7,476 bases of DNA from assembly GCA_964473505.1 (NCBI GenBank), contig CAYYPG010000089.1:1-7476 (forward strand), given 5' to 3'. The DNA is from JAOABV01 sp964473505. GTDB taxonomy: Bacteria; Hydrothermota; Tepidihabitantia; Tepidihabitantales; CAIPLT01. The number at the start of each line of letters is the position of its first letter. Positions within the stretch are counted from its first letter, which is position 1. Positions 1-6,645 of this stretch are shown in pieces. The notes beneath the pieces are model-generated. The model did not search any database and was not told the origin of the DNA. It worked only from the letters and a program-made list of their open reading frames with translations. The translations under genes were made by a program, and so were the position numbers.

Positions 1-57
1 GGAAGTAGCGGATCTGAGGCTCTGTCTTTCTTCCACACTAAATGGTTAAGAGCCTAA
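1..57 (+). CDS. Possible C-terminal tail of an upstream gene (partial)
   Basis: Frame 1 is open from the first base to a TAA at 55-57 and would encode 18 residues ending in FHTKWLRA. The stop lies 10 bp before the comEC start, which would fit an operon. Frame 2 is also open, to a TAA at 47-49, so the reading frame cannot be fixed. The piece is too short to recognise a family. If it is not coding, these bases are simply the comEC leader. Confidence 0.25.
   Translation, partial: GSSGSEALSFFHTKWLRA
17..55. promoter_or_regulatory. 7-bp inverted repeat upstream of comEC
   Basis: AGGCTCT at 17-23 is matched by its reverse complement AGAGCCT at 49-55, with 25 bases between them. The right arm touches the candidate -10 box of comEC. 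It could be an operator or a weak hairpin. The wide loop and single occurrence make chance quite possible. Confidence 0.2.
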
Positions 58-60
58 TAT
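55..60 (+). promoter_or_regulatory. Candidate -10 box of comEC (near-leaderless)
   Basis: TAATAT ends 7 bases before the comEC ATG. The best -35 at 17-bp spacing is the weak TCCACA at 32-37. A transcript from here would begin at or within a base or two of the start codon, in line with the absence of any Shine-Dalgarno sequence. The box matches TATAAT at only 4 of 6 positions, so this is a weak call, supported mainly by the similar but stronger arrangement before the xer gene. Confidence 0.25.
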
Positions 61-67
61 CTTTACA

Positions 68-2494
68 ATGCGTTATTTGGCACTCAAAGCTTTTAGCGCT
101 ATTGTTTTAGGAATACTTTTTGCTCAATACACAAAAATTTCTAATTTCTACTTACTGGGATTAATTATTATTACCTTGGCTTTAGGAGTTTTTACCAAAG
201 GTTACTCGTTATTTCTTGCCTTGCTTTTAACTTCAGCCTTACATTTTAATCAACAGAAGATGCATCAATCCGCAATCAACAATTTTCCCTTATTCGAGAA
301 ACCTCTTAAAATTAAACTGCAAATTCTGGATGAACCGAGCAGTCTACTCTGGCCTGAAACCAATATTAGATACCCGGCCAGGATTTTAACTATTAACAAC
401 TCACCATTCTCAGGAAAAATCTTTCTCTATCTTCGTTCCGCTAACCAAAAAGAGTTATCTTATGGCGATATTATTGAGTGTACCGCGGAAATTGTTCCTT
501 TTGACTTTCCTCGAAATCCCAACCTCTTTGATTATAATCAGTTTTATCACAAACAAGGTTATTGGGGCAGTATTTTTGTTACCGATTGGAAAATTCTCAA
601 TCGTAAATTAGGCAACTGGTTTATGTTAAATTTAATCGTTCCCATGCGTCAGTATTTTTTAAAGACAATCAATACCTTTTTTGATGGTGATGAGAAAGAA
701 TTATTGTTAGGATTAATCCTCGGTGAAAAACGCGGAATGTCCAAAAGTATCCGAGCCACTTTTGCCGATGCCGGGGTCGCTCATCTTTTAGCGGTATCCG
801 GATTACATATTGCCCTTCTTCTCGGTTGCTTACTTTTATTATTACCGGTGCTCAGAATCCGCAAGCCTTGGCAACTTATCATAATCATTTTTGTCACAAT
901 TTTATATTTAAGTATCGTCGGCTTTAAAACCTCGGCATTTCGTGCTGGGCTAATGGCAATATTGGCAAGTTTAGGTTGGTTTATTGAACGGAGATATTTC
1001 CCCTTAAATGGTGTTTTGATCGCCGGCATCGTTATTTTGCTCATTAGTCCTCAGGCCTTGACTGATATCAGTTTTCAACTCTCGTTCTCCGCCGTACTGG
1101 GAATAATTCTGATTACGGAGAAAATCTATAACCGGTTCCAAGAAAAAAAGATTAATCGCTTCATTAAAAACTATATTCTCTTACCCGCAACCGTTTCGTT
1201 CAGTGCTTCTCTGGGAACTGCGCCAATTATTCTATATTATTTCTTTCAATACCCAGCATTAGTGGTCTTTGCCAACTTATTAATCATACCTTTAGTCAGC
1301 CTGGCAATACCCTTAGGATTTTTAGTTGTTTTTTTGAATCTTTTCTTTCCAGCCCTTGCCGGAATTTATGCCCATACCCTCTGGTTAATACTAAAACTTA
1401 TCCTCTTAACAAGCGAAAAGTTTGCTAATATCTCTTGGCAGATAATAGCATTGGGTCGTCCTTCGATGTTATTAATTATCTTATTTTATCTTGGAACATC
1501 ATTGCTCATTTTCTGGCAGAACCTGTGGTGCAGAAAAATTTCTCTCGCGATATTATTAATCGGGCTTAATTTCTATATTGGTAAAAATCTCTTCTCGTCT
1601 CCGAATCTTACTGCTACCTTTCTCGACTTAAGAAAAGGTGATGCGATATTCTTGGAATTACCCAATAAAAGAAAGATGCTAATTGACGCGGGAGAAGATA
1701 ACGAAGTTGTTAGTCAGTTTCTAAAAAGTAAAGGAGTAATAAGTATTGATTTAGCAATAATCTCTCATCCTCATCTTGACCATTATGGCGGATTCAGAAA
1801 TCTGCTTAATAGTTTTAAGGTCTTAAATGTAATAATTCCAACTGATAAATCTAAAGACACTTTATATACTAATCTTATTGATAACATTAGACGCCGAGGA
1901 ATAAATATTTACTTTGCGGACCGCGGACAGTTTATAAAAGGATTAGGCCTCAAAGCCGAAATCTTCTCACCCAATGCAGAAATTAAACGAATTTATAATC
2001 TGGATGCTCTAAATATTAATGATATCTCGGTGGTGTTGAAACTGGAATATAGTAACACGTCCTTGCTCTTTCCTGGTGATTTAGATGATGCGACACTCAT
2101 TGCCGGCTTACCAGTTCAATCAAACATCTTAAAATCACCCCATCATGCAAGCAAAAAAGCAAATAGTCCAATACTTTTTGAAGCGGTCAATCCAAAATAT
2201 CTCATCATTACAGGCAGAAAAAAGGTAAACCACGAAGTGATGGAGCTGCTTGAACAATACCAAATAAAAGCGTTTAACATCCGAAAAGAAGGTGCACTGA
2301 CCATTAAAGTAAAGAGAACAAAAGTATTATTTAAGCAATTTAACGGCAAAACCTTTTTAACCGTAAACAATCGTTGGAAAAAAGCAGATAATTGGAGATA
2401 CCCTTACTTCAACCTTTGTGAACATAAAGCAAAGGATAAAAAGGTTTATAATTTAATTGTCAACTGTATTGCCGAATCAAAGTTCTGGCGATGA
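68..2494 (+). CDS. comEC: ComEC/Rec2 family DNA internalization protein
   Basis: This is the inner-membrane channel of natural transformation, which passes one DNA strand into the cytoplasm. At 808 residues it is full length for the family. Order of parts: N-terminal membrane segments (about 5-60), a soluble OB-like DUF4131 region (about 75-180), the Competence domain with many membrane helices (about 205-500; signature LAVSGLHIALLLG at 241-253), and a C-terminal metallo-beta-lactamase-like domain (about 515-755). That last domain keeps DAG (540-542), the metal motif HPHLDH (567-572), PGD (669-671) and PHHAS (691-695); the last is usually HHGS. About 50 residues after 756 look like an unconserved basic tail, and its end overlaps the convergent HhH-barrel gene. 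The ATG at 68 is chosen because the protein then begins directly with the expected hydrophobic segment; there is no Shine-Dalgarno. A metabolite exporter role is unlikely given the complete ComEC architecture. Confidence 0.95.
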   Translation: MRYLALKAFSAIVLGILFAQYTKISNFYLLGLIIITLALGVFTKGYSLFLALLLTSALHFNQQKMHQSAINNFPLFEKPLKIKLQILDEPSSLLWPETNIRYPARILTINNSPFSGKIFLYLRSANQKELSYGDIIECTAEIVPFDFPRNPNLFDYNQFYHKQGYWGSIFVTDWKILNRKLGNWFMLNLIVPMRQYFLKTINTFFDGDEKELLLGLILGEKRGMSKSIRATFADAGVAHLLAVSGLHIALLLGCLLLLLPVLRIRKPWQLIIIIFVTILYLSIVGFKTSAFRAGLMAILASLGWFIERRYFPLNGVLIAGIVILLISPQALTDISFQLSFSAVLGIILITEKIYNRFQEKKINRFIKNYILLPATVSFSASLGTAPIILYYFFQYPALVVFANLLIIPLVSLAIPLGFLVVFLNLFFPALAGIYAHTLWLILKLILLTSEKFANISWQIIALGRPSMLLIILFYLGTSLLIFWQNLWCRKISLAILLIGLNFYIGKNLFSSPNLTATFLDLRKGDAIFLELPNKRKMLIDAGEDNEVVSQFLKSKGVISIDLAIISHPHLDHYGGFRNLLNSFKVLNVIIPTDKSKDTLYTNLIDNIRRRGINIYFADRGQFIKGLGLKAEIFSPNAEIKRIYNLDALNINDISVVLKLEYSNTSLLFPGDLDDATLIAGLPVQSNILKSPHHASKKANSPILFEAVNPKYLIITGRKKVNHEVMELLEQYQIKAFNIRKEGALTIKVKRTKVLFKQFNGKTFLTVNNRWKKADNWRYPYFNLCEHKAKDKKVYNLIVNCIAESKFWR

Positions 2495-4242
2495 GTGTCA
2501 GGTGATATTGGAGATTCAGCAGGAATTTTAGTAAACCCTACCCGTCCGGCAATTTTGAGATATCTAAAAAGATTACTTTCAAACGAACTAAAAATTCGTA
2601 TTCCTTTTTTATTAAAAGCATAGTTTCGTCCTATACCTTGAGGTCCAGATTCATAAACATAAATTTTACAATCCGAAGAATTAATATTAAAGTGAGACAC
2701 TCGGGATTCAATTTGGAAATACCGTTTAGAAAATTTTGCTCCCCAAGAGAACAATCTACCGCTTCGAGGTAAATTTTTAACATAGCGGTCCTCAATGCGC
2801 ATTAATAGCTGGAGATTTTTTAATCCTTGATAACTAAAATCCAATTGGGTACCGTAAGTGGTTAAATTGGTTTCTTTATAATTCCTTTTCAACACCAAGT
2901 TGATTTGGAAAGCATCTTGTGCGCGGTTAATGCGAAATTGTAATCGACTTGGTAAAGAATCAAAATCCCAGTCTTGTTTTGTGTTTGTGGATAAATACAT
3001 CTTAAATCCTAAAAGATTATAATAGATGTTAAATTTAGCATAAATCTGGTCTTTACGATTTGTAAGAGATTTCCATCGGCTATAGGGTGAAAAGAAATTC
3101 TTTTGTTGGGCATAGACCTCAAATTTTACTTTTAAGTATCGCCAGTTGCCGATAATTTGTCCGCTCGCTCCCAAACCTCCATTTAATGAATATCCGAGTT
3201 CGCTTCGTAAAAAATAATTGCCCAAATGACTTTGAAAATCACCGCCAAGAAGATTAAGTTTTGACCCATAAAAGGAATTGGTCGAGTCTCGAGGCGCAAA
3301 CGGTTTGTCATAGCGATGATGATAAGCAGTTAAGCCCAAGGATAAAGATGGTTGGTGATAATTTAGTCTTAATCCTATTAAATCTGCCCGCAACTGATTT
3401 CGCCGGGCAATTGTGGTCGAATCAATAAATTTAGTATAATAATAGACTCTTTGCACATAACCATCTTTAATCGCCGCTGAGAGATAAGTTGAAGATAAAA
3501 AAGCATAAATACCCAAATTATTCATGCGTTGGAAATATCCCAAACCGAAGAAAGTCGGATAATTGTAAACACTTTTTACTGCATTTAAGGCACGATATGG
3601 TTCTAAGGTGAAATCTTTACTCGGATTTAGATAGGAATATGGTCCAGCAAAAATCTGTTGAGCGCCAAAATTCATCGTATAATTTCCCAATAAGACACGA
3701 TTATTCTTTGTGGTAATCGAAATTGAACTCGACGAATAATCGACCAGACTCTTTTCTTGGGCATCTTTGGCCGTAAGACAAATAACTTCGATCTCGGTTG
3801 GTAAATGTTTCATTAGAAACTTTAAGCGCGTAGTAATTTCCCACTCATCAGTCTGAGAAATATTTTTTAGACTGTCTAAATTTATTTTCGTCTGAATTTG
3901 ACCCTGAATTTTAGCCGGTAAAGGTCTTGCTATTTTCGGCTTTTCAATTTTTATAAATGGCTCAATATTATCCAAGAGATCTCGGTCAAATCCAGCAATT
4001 TCTAATAACTCGGATACAGATCGAAAACTACCTTTTATTTCCCTAATTTGTAAAATTTGATAGACATTAATTGGAGTCAGGTAAGGAATTTTGATTAGTT
4101 CATCATAACCGGCAGTATTTATATCAAGCGGATTACTACTTAACTCTTCAAGGACTTCTTGTACTATAGTTTCTTTGGATAATTCAATGTCACTTTCAAG
4201 CAAATCTTGCGAAAAAATTAAGAGCACTAAAATAATTGCCAT
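2446..4242 (-). CDS. HhH-domain outer-membrane beta-barrel protein (ComEA-like N-terminus)
   Basis: This 598-residue protein has three parts. A short hydrophobic leader (residues 2-10) lacks any positive charge. A ComEA-like double HhH domain follows at about 39-97: it begins DINTAGYDELIKIP, continues through GSFRSVSELLEIAGF and ends LLDNIEPFI. The rest, about 450 residues, is rich in alternating polar/hydrophobic strands and aromatic residues, as in outer-membrane barrels, and ends IQLTIKL. The segment VLLGNYTMNFGAQQ (183-196) resembles the first barrel strands of HhH-barrel proteins known from Bacteroidota-like genomes. The hairpin loops that normally read PGIGP are PYLTP (53-57) and AGFD (83-86), so DNA binding may be altered or lost. 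An in-frame TAG lies two codons before the ATG, so the start cannot be moved upstream. Function is unknown; a role in DNA uptake is suggested by the HhH domain and by comEC next door, but not shown. Confidence 0.85.
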   Translation of the reverse strand: MAIILVLLIFSQDLLESDIELSKETIVQEVLEELSSNPLDINTAGYDELIKIPYLTPINVYQILQIREIKGSFRSVSELLEIAGFDRDLLDNIEPFIKIEKPKIARPLPAKIQGQIQTKINLDSLKNISQTDEWEITTRLKFLMKHLPTEIEVICLTAKDAQEKSLVDYSSSSISITTKNNRVLLGNYTMNFGAQQIFAGPYSYLNPSKDFTLEPYRALNAVKSVYNYPTFFGLGYFQRMNNLGIYAFLSSTYLSAAIKDGYVQRVYYYTKFIDSTTIARRNQLRADLIGLRLNYHQPSLSLGLTAYHHRYDKPFAPRDSTNSFYGSKLNLLGGDFQSHLGNYFLRSELGYSLNGGLGASGQIIGNWRYLKVKFEVYAQQKNFFSPYSRWKSLTNRKDQIYAKFNIYYNLLGFKMYLSTNTKQDWDFDSLPSRLQFRINRAQDAFQINLVLKRNYKETNLTTYGTQLDFSYQGLKNLQLLMRIEDRYVKNLPRSGRLFSWGAKFSKRYFQIESRVSHFNINSSDCKIYVYESGPQGIGRNYAFNKKGIRIFSSFESNLFRYLKIAGRVGFTKIPAESPISPDTHRQNFDSAIQLTIKL

Positions 4243-4280
4243 TTTAATCTAAGTAGTAAACCCTAAAAATCCGCGCGGTG

Positions 4281-4369
4281 GTTTCTTAGCTTGGAGATCA
4301 TTCAATGTCGCCATCAAGCAAGTCCTGCATAAACACTAAGTGGTAAATCAATTGCCCTTCTAATCTAAA
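4281..4369 (-). pseudogene. Degenerate copy of the 5' end of the HhH-barrel gene
   Basis: This stretch aligns along its length with 4169-4253, which covers the start and first roughly 25 codons of the HhH-barrel gene. Exact matches lie in order at a nearly constant offset of 116-118 bp: attcaatgtc (4300-4309 and 4182-4191), tcaagcaa (4314-4321 and 4196-4203), aattgcc (4350-4356 and 4234-4240). In the copy the ATG has become AGG (4358-4356). One frame still reads FMQDLLDGDIE where the gene reads FSQDLLESDIE, and then stops. The copy has lost its start, is shifted in frame relative to it, and is not translatable as the original protein. Confidence 0.7.
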
Positions 4370-4375
4370 ATATAG

Positions 4376-4465
4376 TCCAACTTAAAGATATCCCAACACT
4401 CAAAACATCCACGGTGATTTCACAAAATAAATCAAAGTATTCTTCAAACATATCTCGGCGTGCAA
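4376..4465 (-). pseudogene. Probable remnant of the 3' end of the PorV-like gene
   Basis: On the minus strand one frame reads LKN..IYF followed by VLGYL. The PorV-like protein ends with FKN, IYFDYS and FSLGYFW in the same order. At DNA level caaaataaat (4423-4432) matches 4844-4853, and the flanking bases also align if a gap of about 20 bp and a small insertion are allowed. The similarity is weaker than for the adjoining HhH remnant. The order supports it: the remnant lies about 20 bp upstream of the decayed HhH start, as the end of an upstream operon partner would. Confidence 0.4.
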
Positions 4466-4620
4466 AGACCTCAAAATAGATACGACAATGTCTTGAATCC
4501 CAAGTTCTAAATCACAAGATTCCATCCAACCATATGTTGGAAAACGGAAAAACACTCTGAGCAAACACTTACAGCCGCGAACGCTCATCAATCCTTTCCG
4601 TCATTCTTTTCGAAAACTCC

Positions 4621-4721
4621 TGTTCTATTTAATCCATATTTTAGCATAACACTATTCAACATACAAGTATTCTTGTTCTATCAAGTCCAGTTTTTAGAAC
4701 AACACTATTACAAACAATTCT
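4621..4721. repeat. 53-bp imperfect tandem duplication (two units)
   Basis: Unit one is 4621-4673 and unit two starts at 4674. Matching blocks keep an exact 53-bp offset: tgttcta (4621 and 4674), ttttag (4639 and 4692), acactatt (4649 and 4702). Identity between blocks is moderate, so the duplication is old. 53 is not a multiple of three and no coding frame runs through both units. Confidence 0.65.
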
Positions 4722-4775
4722 GTACCTTATTTATTTCGTGTTTTCAGGGTTCAGAGTTAACCAATTTTATTAACA

Positions 4776-5531
4776 TCACCAAAAATAACCAAGACTAAAA
4801 ATTGAAGTCTGTTTAAGCCTCATATGAAATTGGAGTGAATAGTCAAAATAAATATTTTTAAAAATAATACCAAACCCAGCACTGATAATTAAAGGATTGG
4901 TCTTCATTCCGATCCGAAATGCCAGTTCCGGTAATACTTTAAATTCAGTTCCCAATTTGAGATGTTGGTTTTCTTTGGATTTATTCCAATCACCGCCAAG
5001 GAAAAAATCGGATACGGGTTGAAATAAAAATCCCACGACCAGTTGCCAAGGAATCTGTTCGGTCTTTGTGTTTTGGGGCATATTAAAATTATCTAAAACC
5101 GCCGAAAAAGTTATTTTGTCCATTAAATAGGAAACACTAAAATTCAATGCGGGGATTAGACTCTGACCATAAGTATCGAGGTCAAGATATAATCCTTTCA
5201 CCATCAAACCATAAGCGAGATTGGGCGGTAAATTAAATCCTGCGGCTAAAGACCAAGTATATTCCTGATAACCGACAAATCCTAATCGGGAAAATCCCAA
5301 ACCAAAATTTTTATAATTGAGACTTAACCGAGAATATTGCAACTCACTAATTTCATAAGGCCGACAATAAACAATCCCCAACCCGTTTTTATTGAGATAA
5401 GACAATAAAGACGGGTTTAGCGCGGTGGCATTATATGTCGATTGAATAGTTGAAGATATCTGTAAAGCAGAACTCTGACCACCGATTTCTTGATATTCAA
5501 AAATTGTTAACAGATAGAATAGCACTAACAT
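4776..5531 (-). CDS. PorV/UPF0164-like outer-membrane beta-barrel protein
   Basis: The 251-residue product has a hydrophobic leader (about 1-11) and then a barrel domain. Near the N-terminus, SSALQISSTIQSTYNATALNPS (20-41) matches the family pattern of a small-residue strand, an alanine-rich turn and a conserved NP (39-40). The C-terminal third shows strand pairs typical of the family, with LPELAFRIGMKTNP, then SAGFGIIFKNIYFDYS, and a last strand FSLGYFW ending in an aromatic residue, as expected of a barrel assembly signal. Relatives include PorV, which shuttles or anchors secreted proteins in type IX secretion, and many barrels of unknown role; nothing here ties it to type IX secretion. It starts 33 bp after the xer stop and probably shares its transcript. 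An in-frame TAG lies directly before the ATG, there is no Shine-Dalgarno, and the leader has no basic residue. Confidence 0.75.
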   Translation of the reverse strand: MLVLFYLLTIFEYQEIGGQSSALQISSTIQSTYNATALNPSLLSYLNKNGLGIVYCRPYEISELQYSRLSLNYKNFGLGFSRLGFVGYQEYTWSLAAGFNLPPNLAYGLMVKGLYLDLDTYGQSLIPALNFSVSYLMDKITFSAVLDNFNMPQNTKTEQIPWQLVVGFLFQPVSDFFLGGDWNKSKENQHLKLGTEFKVLPELAFRIGMKTNPLIISAGFGIIFKNIYFDYSLQFHMRLKQTSIFSLGYFW

Positions 5532-5564
5532 CTAATTATCGTGGTACTTAGAAGACATCGGTAT

Positions 5565-6473
5565 TCACTCTTCTTTGCCCGAACGGGGATGGGCTTTATC
5601 ATAAATTTTTTTTAGGCGTTCAACTGAAAGATGGGTATATATTTGCGTTGTAGCTAAAGAACTATGACCTAAAAGTTCTTGTATCGCTTTCAAATCCGCG
5701 CCGCGTTCTAAAAGATGCGTTGCAAAAGAATGGCGTAAAGTATGCGGACTCACACGAACGCCATCGGCAACTCGGACAATCTGAGAGTTTACAATCTGTT
5801 GCACTGAACGAGTAGTTAAACGCTTACCGCGTAAATTCAAAAAGACCGCGGGATTATTCTTATCTTTTCGGATTGACAGATATTCTTTTAATGCTTTTTG
5901 GGCATAAGAACCTAAAGGAATAATTCTTTCTTTACTCCCTTTGCCGCGAACTAAAATGACCTCATTATAAAAATCAATATCACTAATATTTAGATTCACT
6001 AATTCTTGAGCTCGAAGCCCAGAACCATAAAGCACCTCCATAATTGCTCGATTTCTAAAAGATTTTTCATCATTGCCTTGAATATCAAGTAATTTCTGCG
6101 TTTGAAATTGGGTTAAAAATCCAGGAAGTTTTTTCGTGATTTTAGGAGTCTTAACAACCCGTGCTGGATTATTAGACATAAGTTTTTTTCGCATTAGATA
6201 GCGATATAAAGACTTTAGCGAGGAAAGTTTTCTGGCAACCGAACTACGCTCATAACCGTATTTTAAGAGATAACCAATAAAATCTCTAATATCTTCCCGA
6301 TTGACTTTGATTATATCTTTACCTGACTTCCGGTCATAAAGAAATTCCAGAAACTGGCTTAAATCCACCTGATATGCCCTGGCAGTATATGGAGAAAAAT
6401 TCTTCTCTTGAATTAAATATTTAATAAAGTCATTAATCTGCTCGTTGCATAGACCTAATGTCAGAATTGGCAT
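5565..6473 (-). CDS. xerC: Tyrosine recombinase, XerC/XerD type
   Basis: This 302-residue protein is the usual length for Xer recombinases, which resolve chromosome dimers at dif sites. The N-terminal SAM-like DNA-binding domain (about 11-100) contains the typical FSPYTARAY and ARKLSSLKSLYRYL. The catalytic domain (about 115-290) has every expected active-site residue: R154 in SGLRAQEL, K178 in VRGKGSKERIIPL, H244 and R247 in HTLRHSFATHL, H270 in LLGHSSLATTQ, and nucleophile Y279 in QIYTHL. The C-terminus KIYDKAHPRSG is also typical. Whether it is XerC, XerD or a sole Xer (XerA/XerH style) cannot be settled from sequence alone. Its distance from repeats of the phage or integron kind and its housekeeping-type motifs argue against a mobile-element integrase. 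It is the first gene of the minus-strand group and has its own promoter. Confidence 0.93.
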   Translation of the reverse strand: MPILTLGLCNEQINDFIKYLIQEKNFSPYTARAYQVDLSQFLEFLYDRKSGKDIIKVNREDIRDFIGYLLKYGYERSSVARKLSSLKSLYRYLMRKKLMSNNPARVVKTPKITKKLPGFLTQFQTQKLLDIQGNDEKSFRNRAIMEVLYGSGLRAQELVNLNISDIDFYNEVILVRGKGSKERIIPLGSYAQKALKEYLSIRKDKNNPAVFLNLRGKRLTTRSVQQIVNSQIVRVADGVRVSPHTLRHSFATHLLERGADLKAIQELLGHSSLATTQIYTHLSVERLKKIYDKAHPRSGKEE

Positions 6474-6506
6474 AAAAGATAATAAACAAACTTAATTTTA
6501 AGTCAA
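6474..6506 (-). promoter_or_regulatory. xer promoter, predicted leaderless
   Basis: On the minus strand TTGACT (6506-6501) is followed by a 16-bp spacer and TATTAT (6484-6479), close to sigma-70-type consensus. Only five bases (CTTTT) separate the -10 box from the ATG at 6473. Initiation at the normal distance would fall on or next to the A of the start codon, giving an mRNA without a leader. No Shine-Dalgarno lies before the ATG, in agreement. It likely drives xer and the PorV-like gene, and possibly the HhH-barrel gene. Confidence 0.6.
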
Positions 6507-6645
6507 CACACAATTGTAATCTATCCAACACATACCGTCCAGTTTATGAAATTGAATTATAATGGTTATCGAAAACAGGTTTTTCAATGAGCAAAGGTTA
6601 ATTTAAAGAATATAAAGCATTGTGCAAAATCTATCCTTTAATTTA

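Larger units (their letters stand above)
4243..4775. other. 533-bp gap made of decayed duplicated sequence
   Basis: No intact gene is present. From right to left it holds a 53-bp imperfect tandem repeat (4621-4721), a stretch with open but stop-broken minus-strand frames (about 4365-4610), a probable remnant of the 3' end of the PorV-like gene (about 4380-4460), a clear remnant of the 5' end of the HhH-barrel gene (4281-4369), and an 8-bp palindrome CCGCGCGG (4271-4278) that is GC-rich for its surroundings. A weak minus-strand promoter candidate (TTGGGA at 4396-4391, 16-bp spacer, TATATT at 4374-4369) could serve the HhH-barrel gene. A 63-codon minus-strand frame (4591-4400, TTG start) matches no family I recognise and is treated as part of the decayed sequence. 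Confidence 0.6.

Noticed and set aside
781..1044. 87-codon open frame on the minus strand inside comEC
   Set aside because: It lies antisense to the conserved Competence domain, and its product shows no recognisable family or gene context.
2143..2370. 75-codon open frame on the minus strand inside the end of comEC
   Set aside because: It is antisense to the conserved PHHAS region and has no family resemblance or initiation signal.
4400..4591. 63-codon minus-strand open frame in the gap between the barrel genes, as an independent gene
   Set aside because: It starts at TTG without a ribosome-binding site, and its end resembles a decayed PorV-like C-terminus broken by stops. It is better read as part of the relic region.
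5565..6473. Integrase of a mobile element rather than Xer
   Set aside because: Length, N-terminal domain and C-terminal motif fit housekeeping Xer, and there is no tRNA attachment site, excisionase or cargo in view.
6558..6563. Perfect plus-strand TATAAT as a promoter
   Set aside because: No acceptable -35 lies 15-19 bp upstream and no clear gene follows; such a box is expected by chance in AT-rich DNA.
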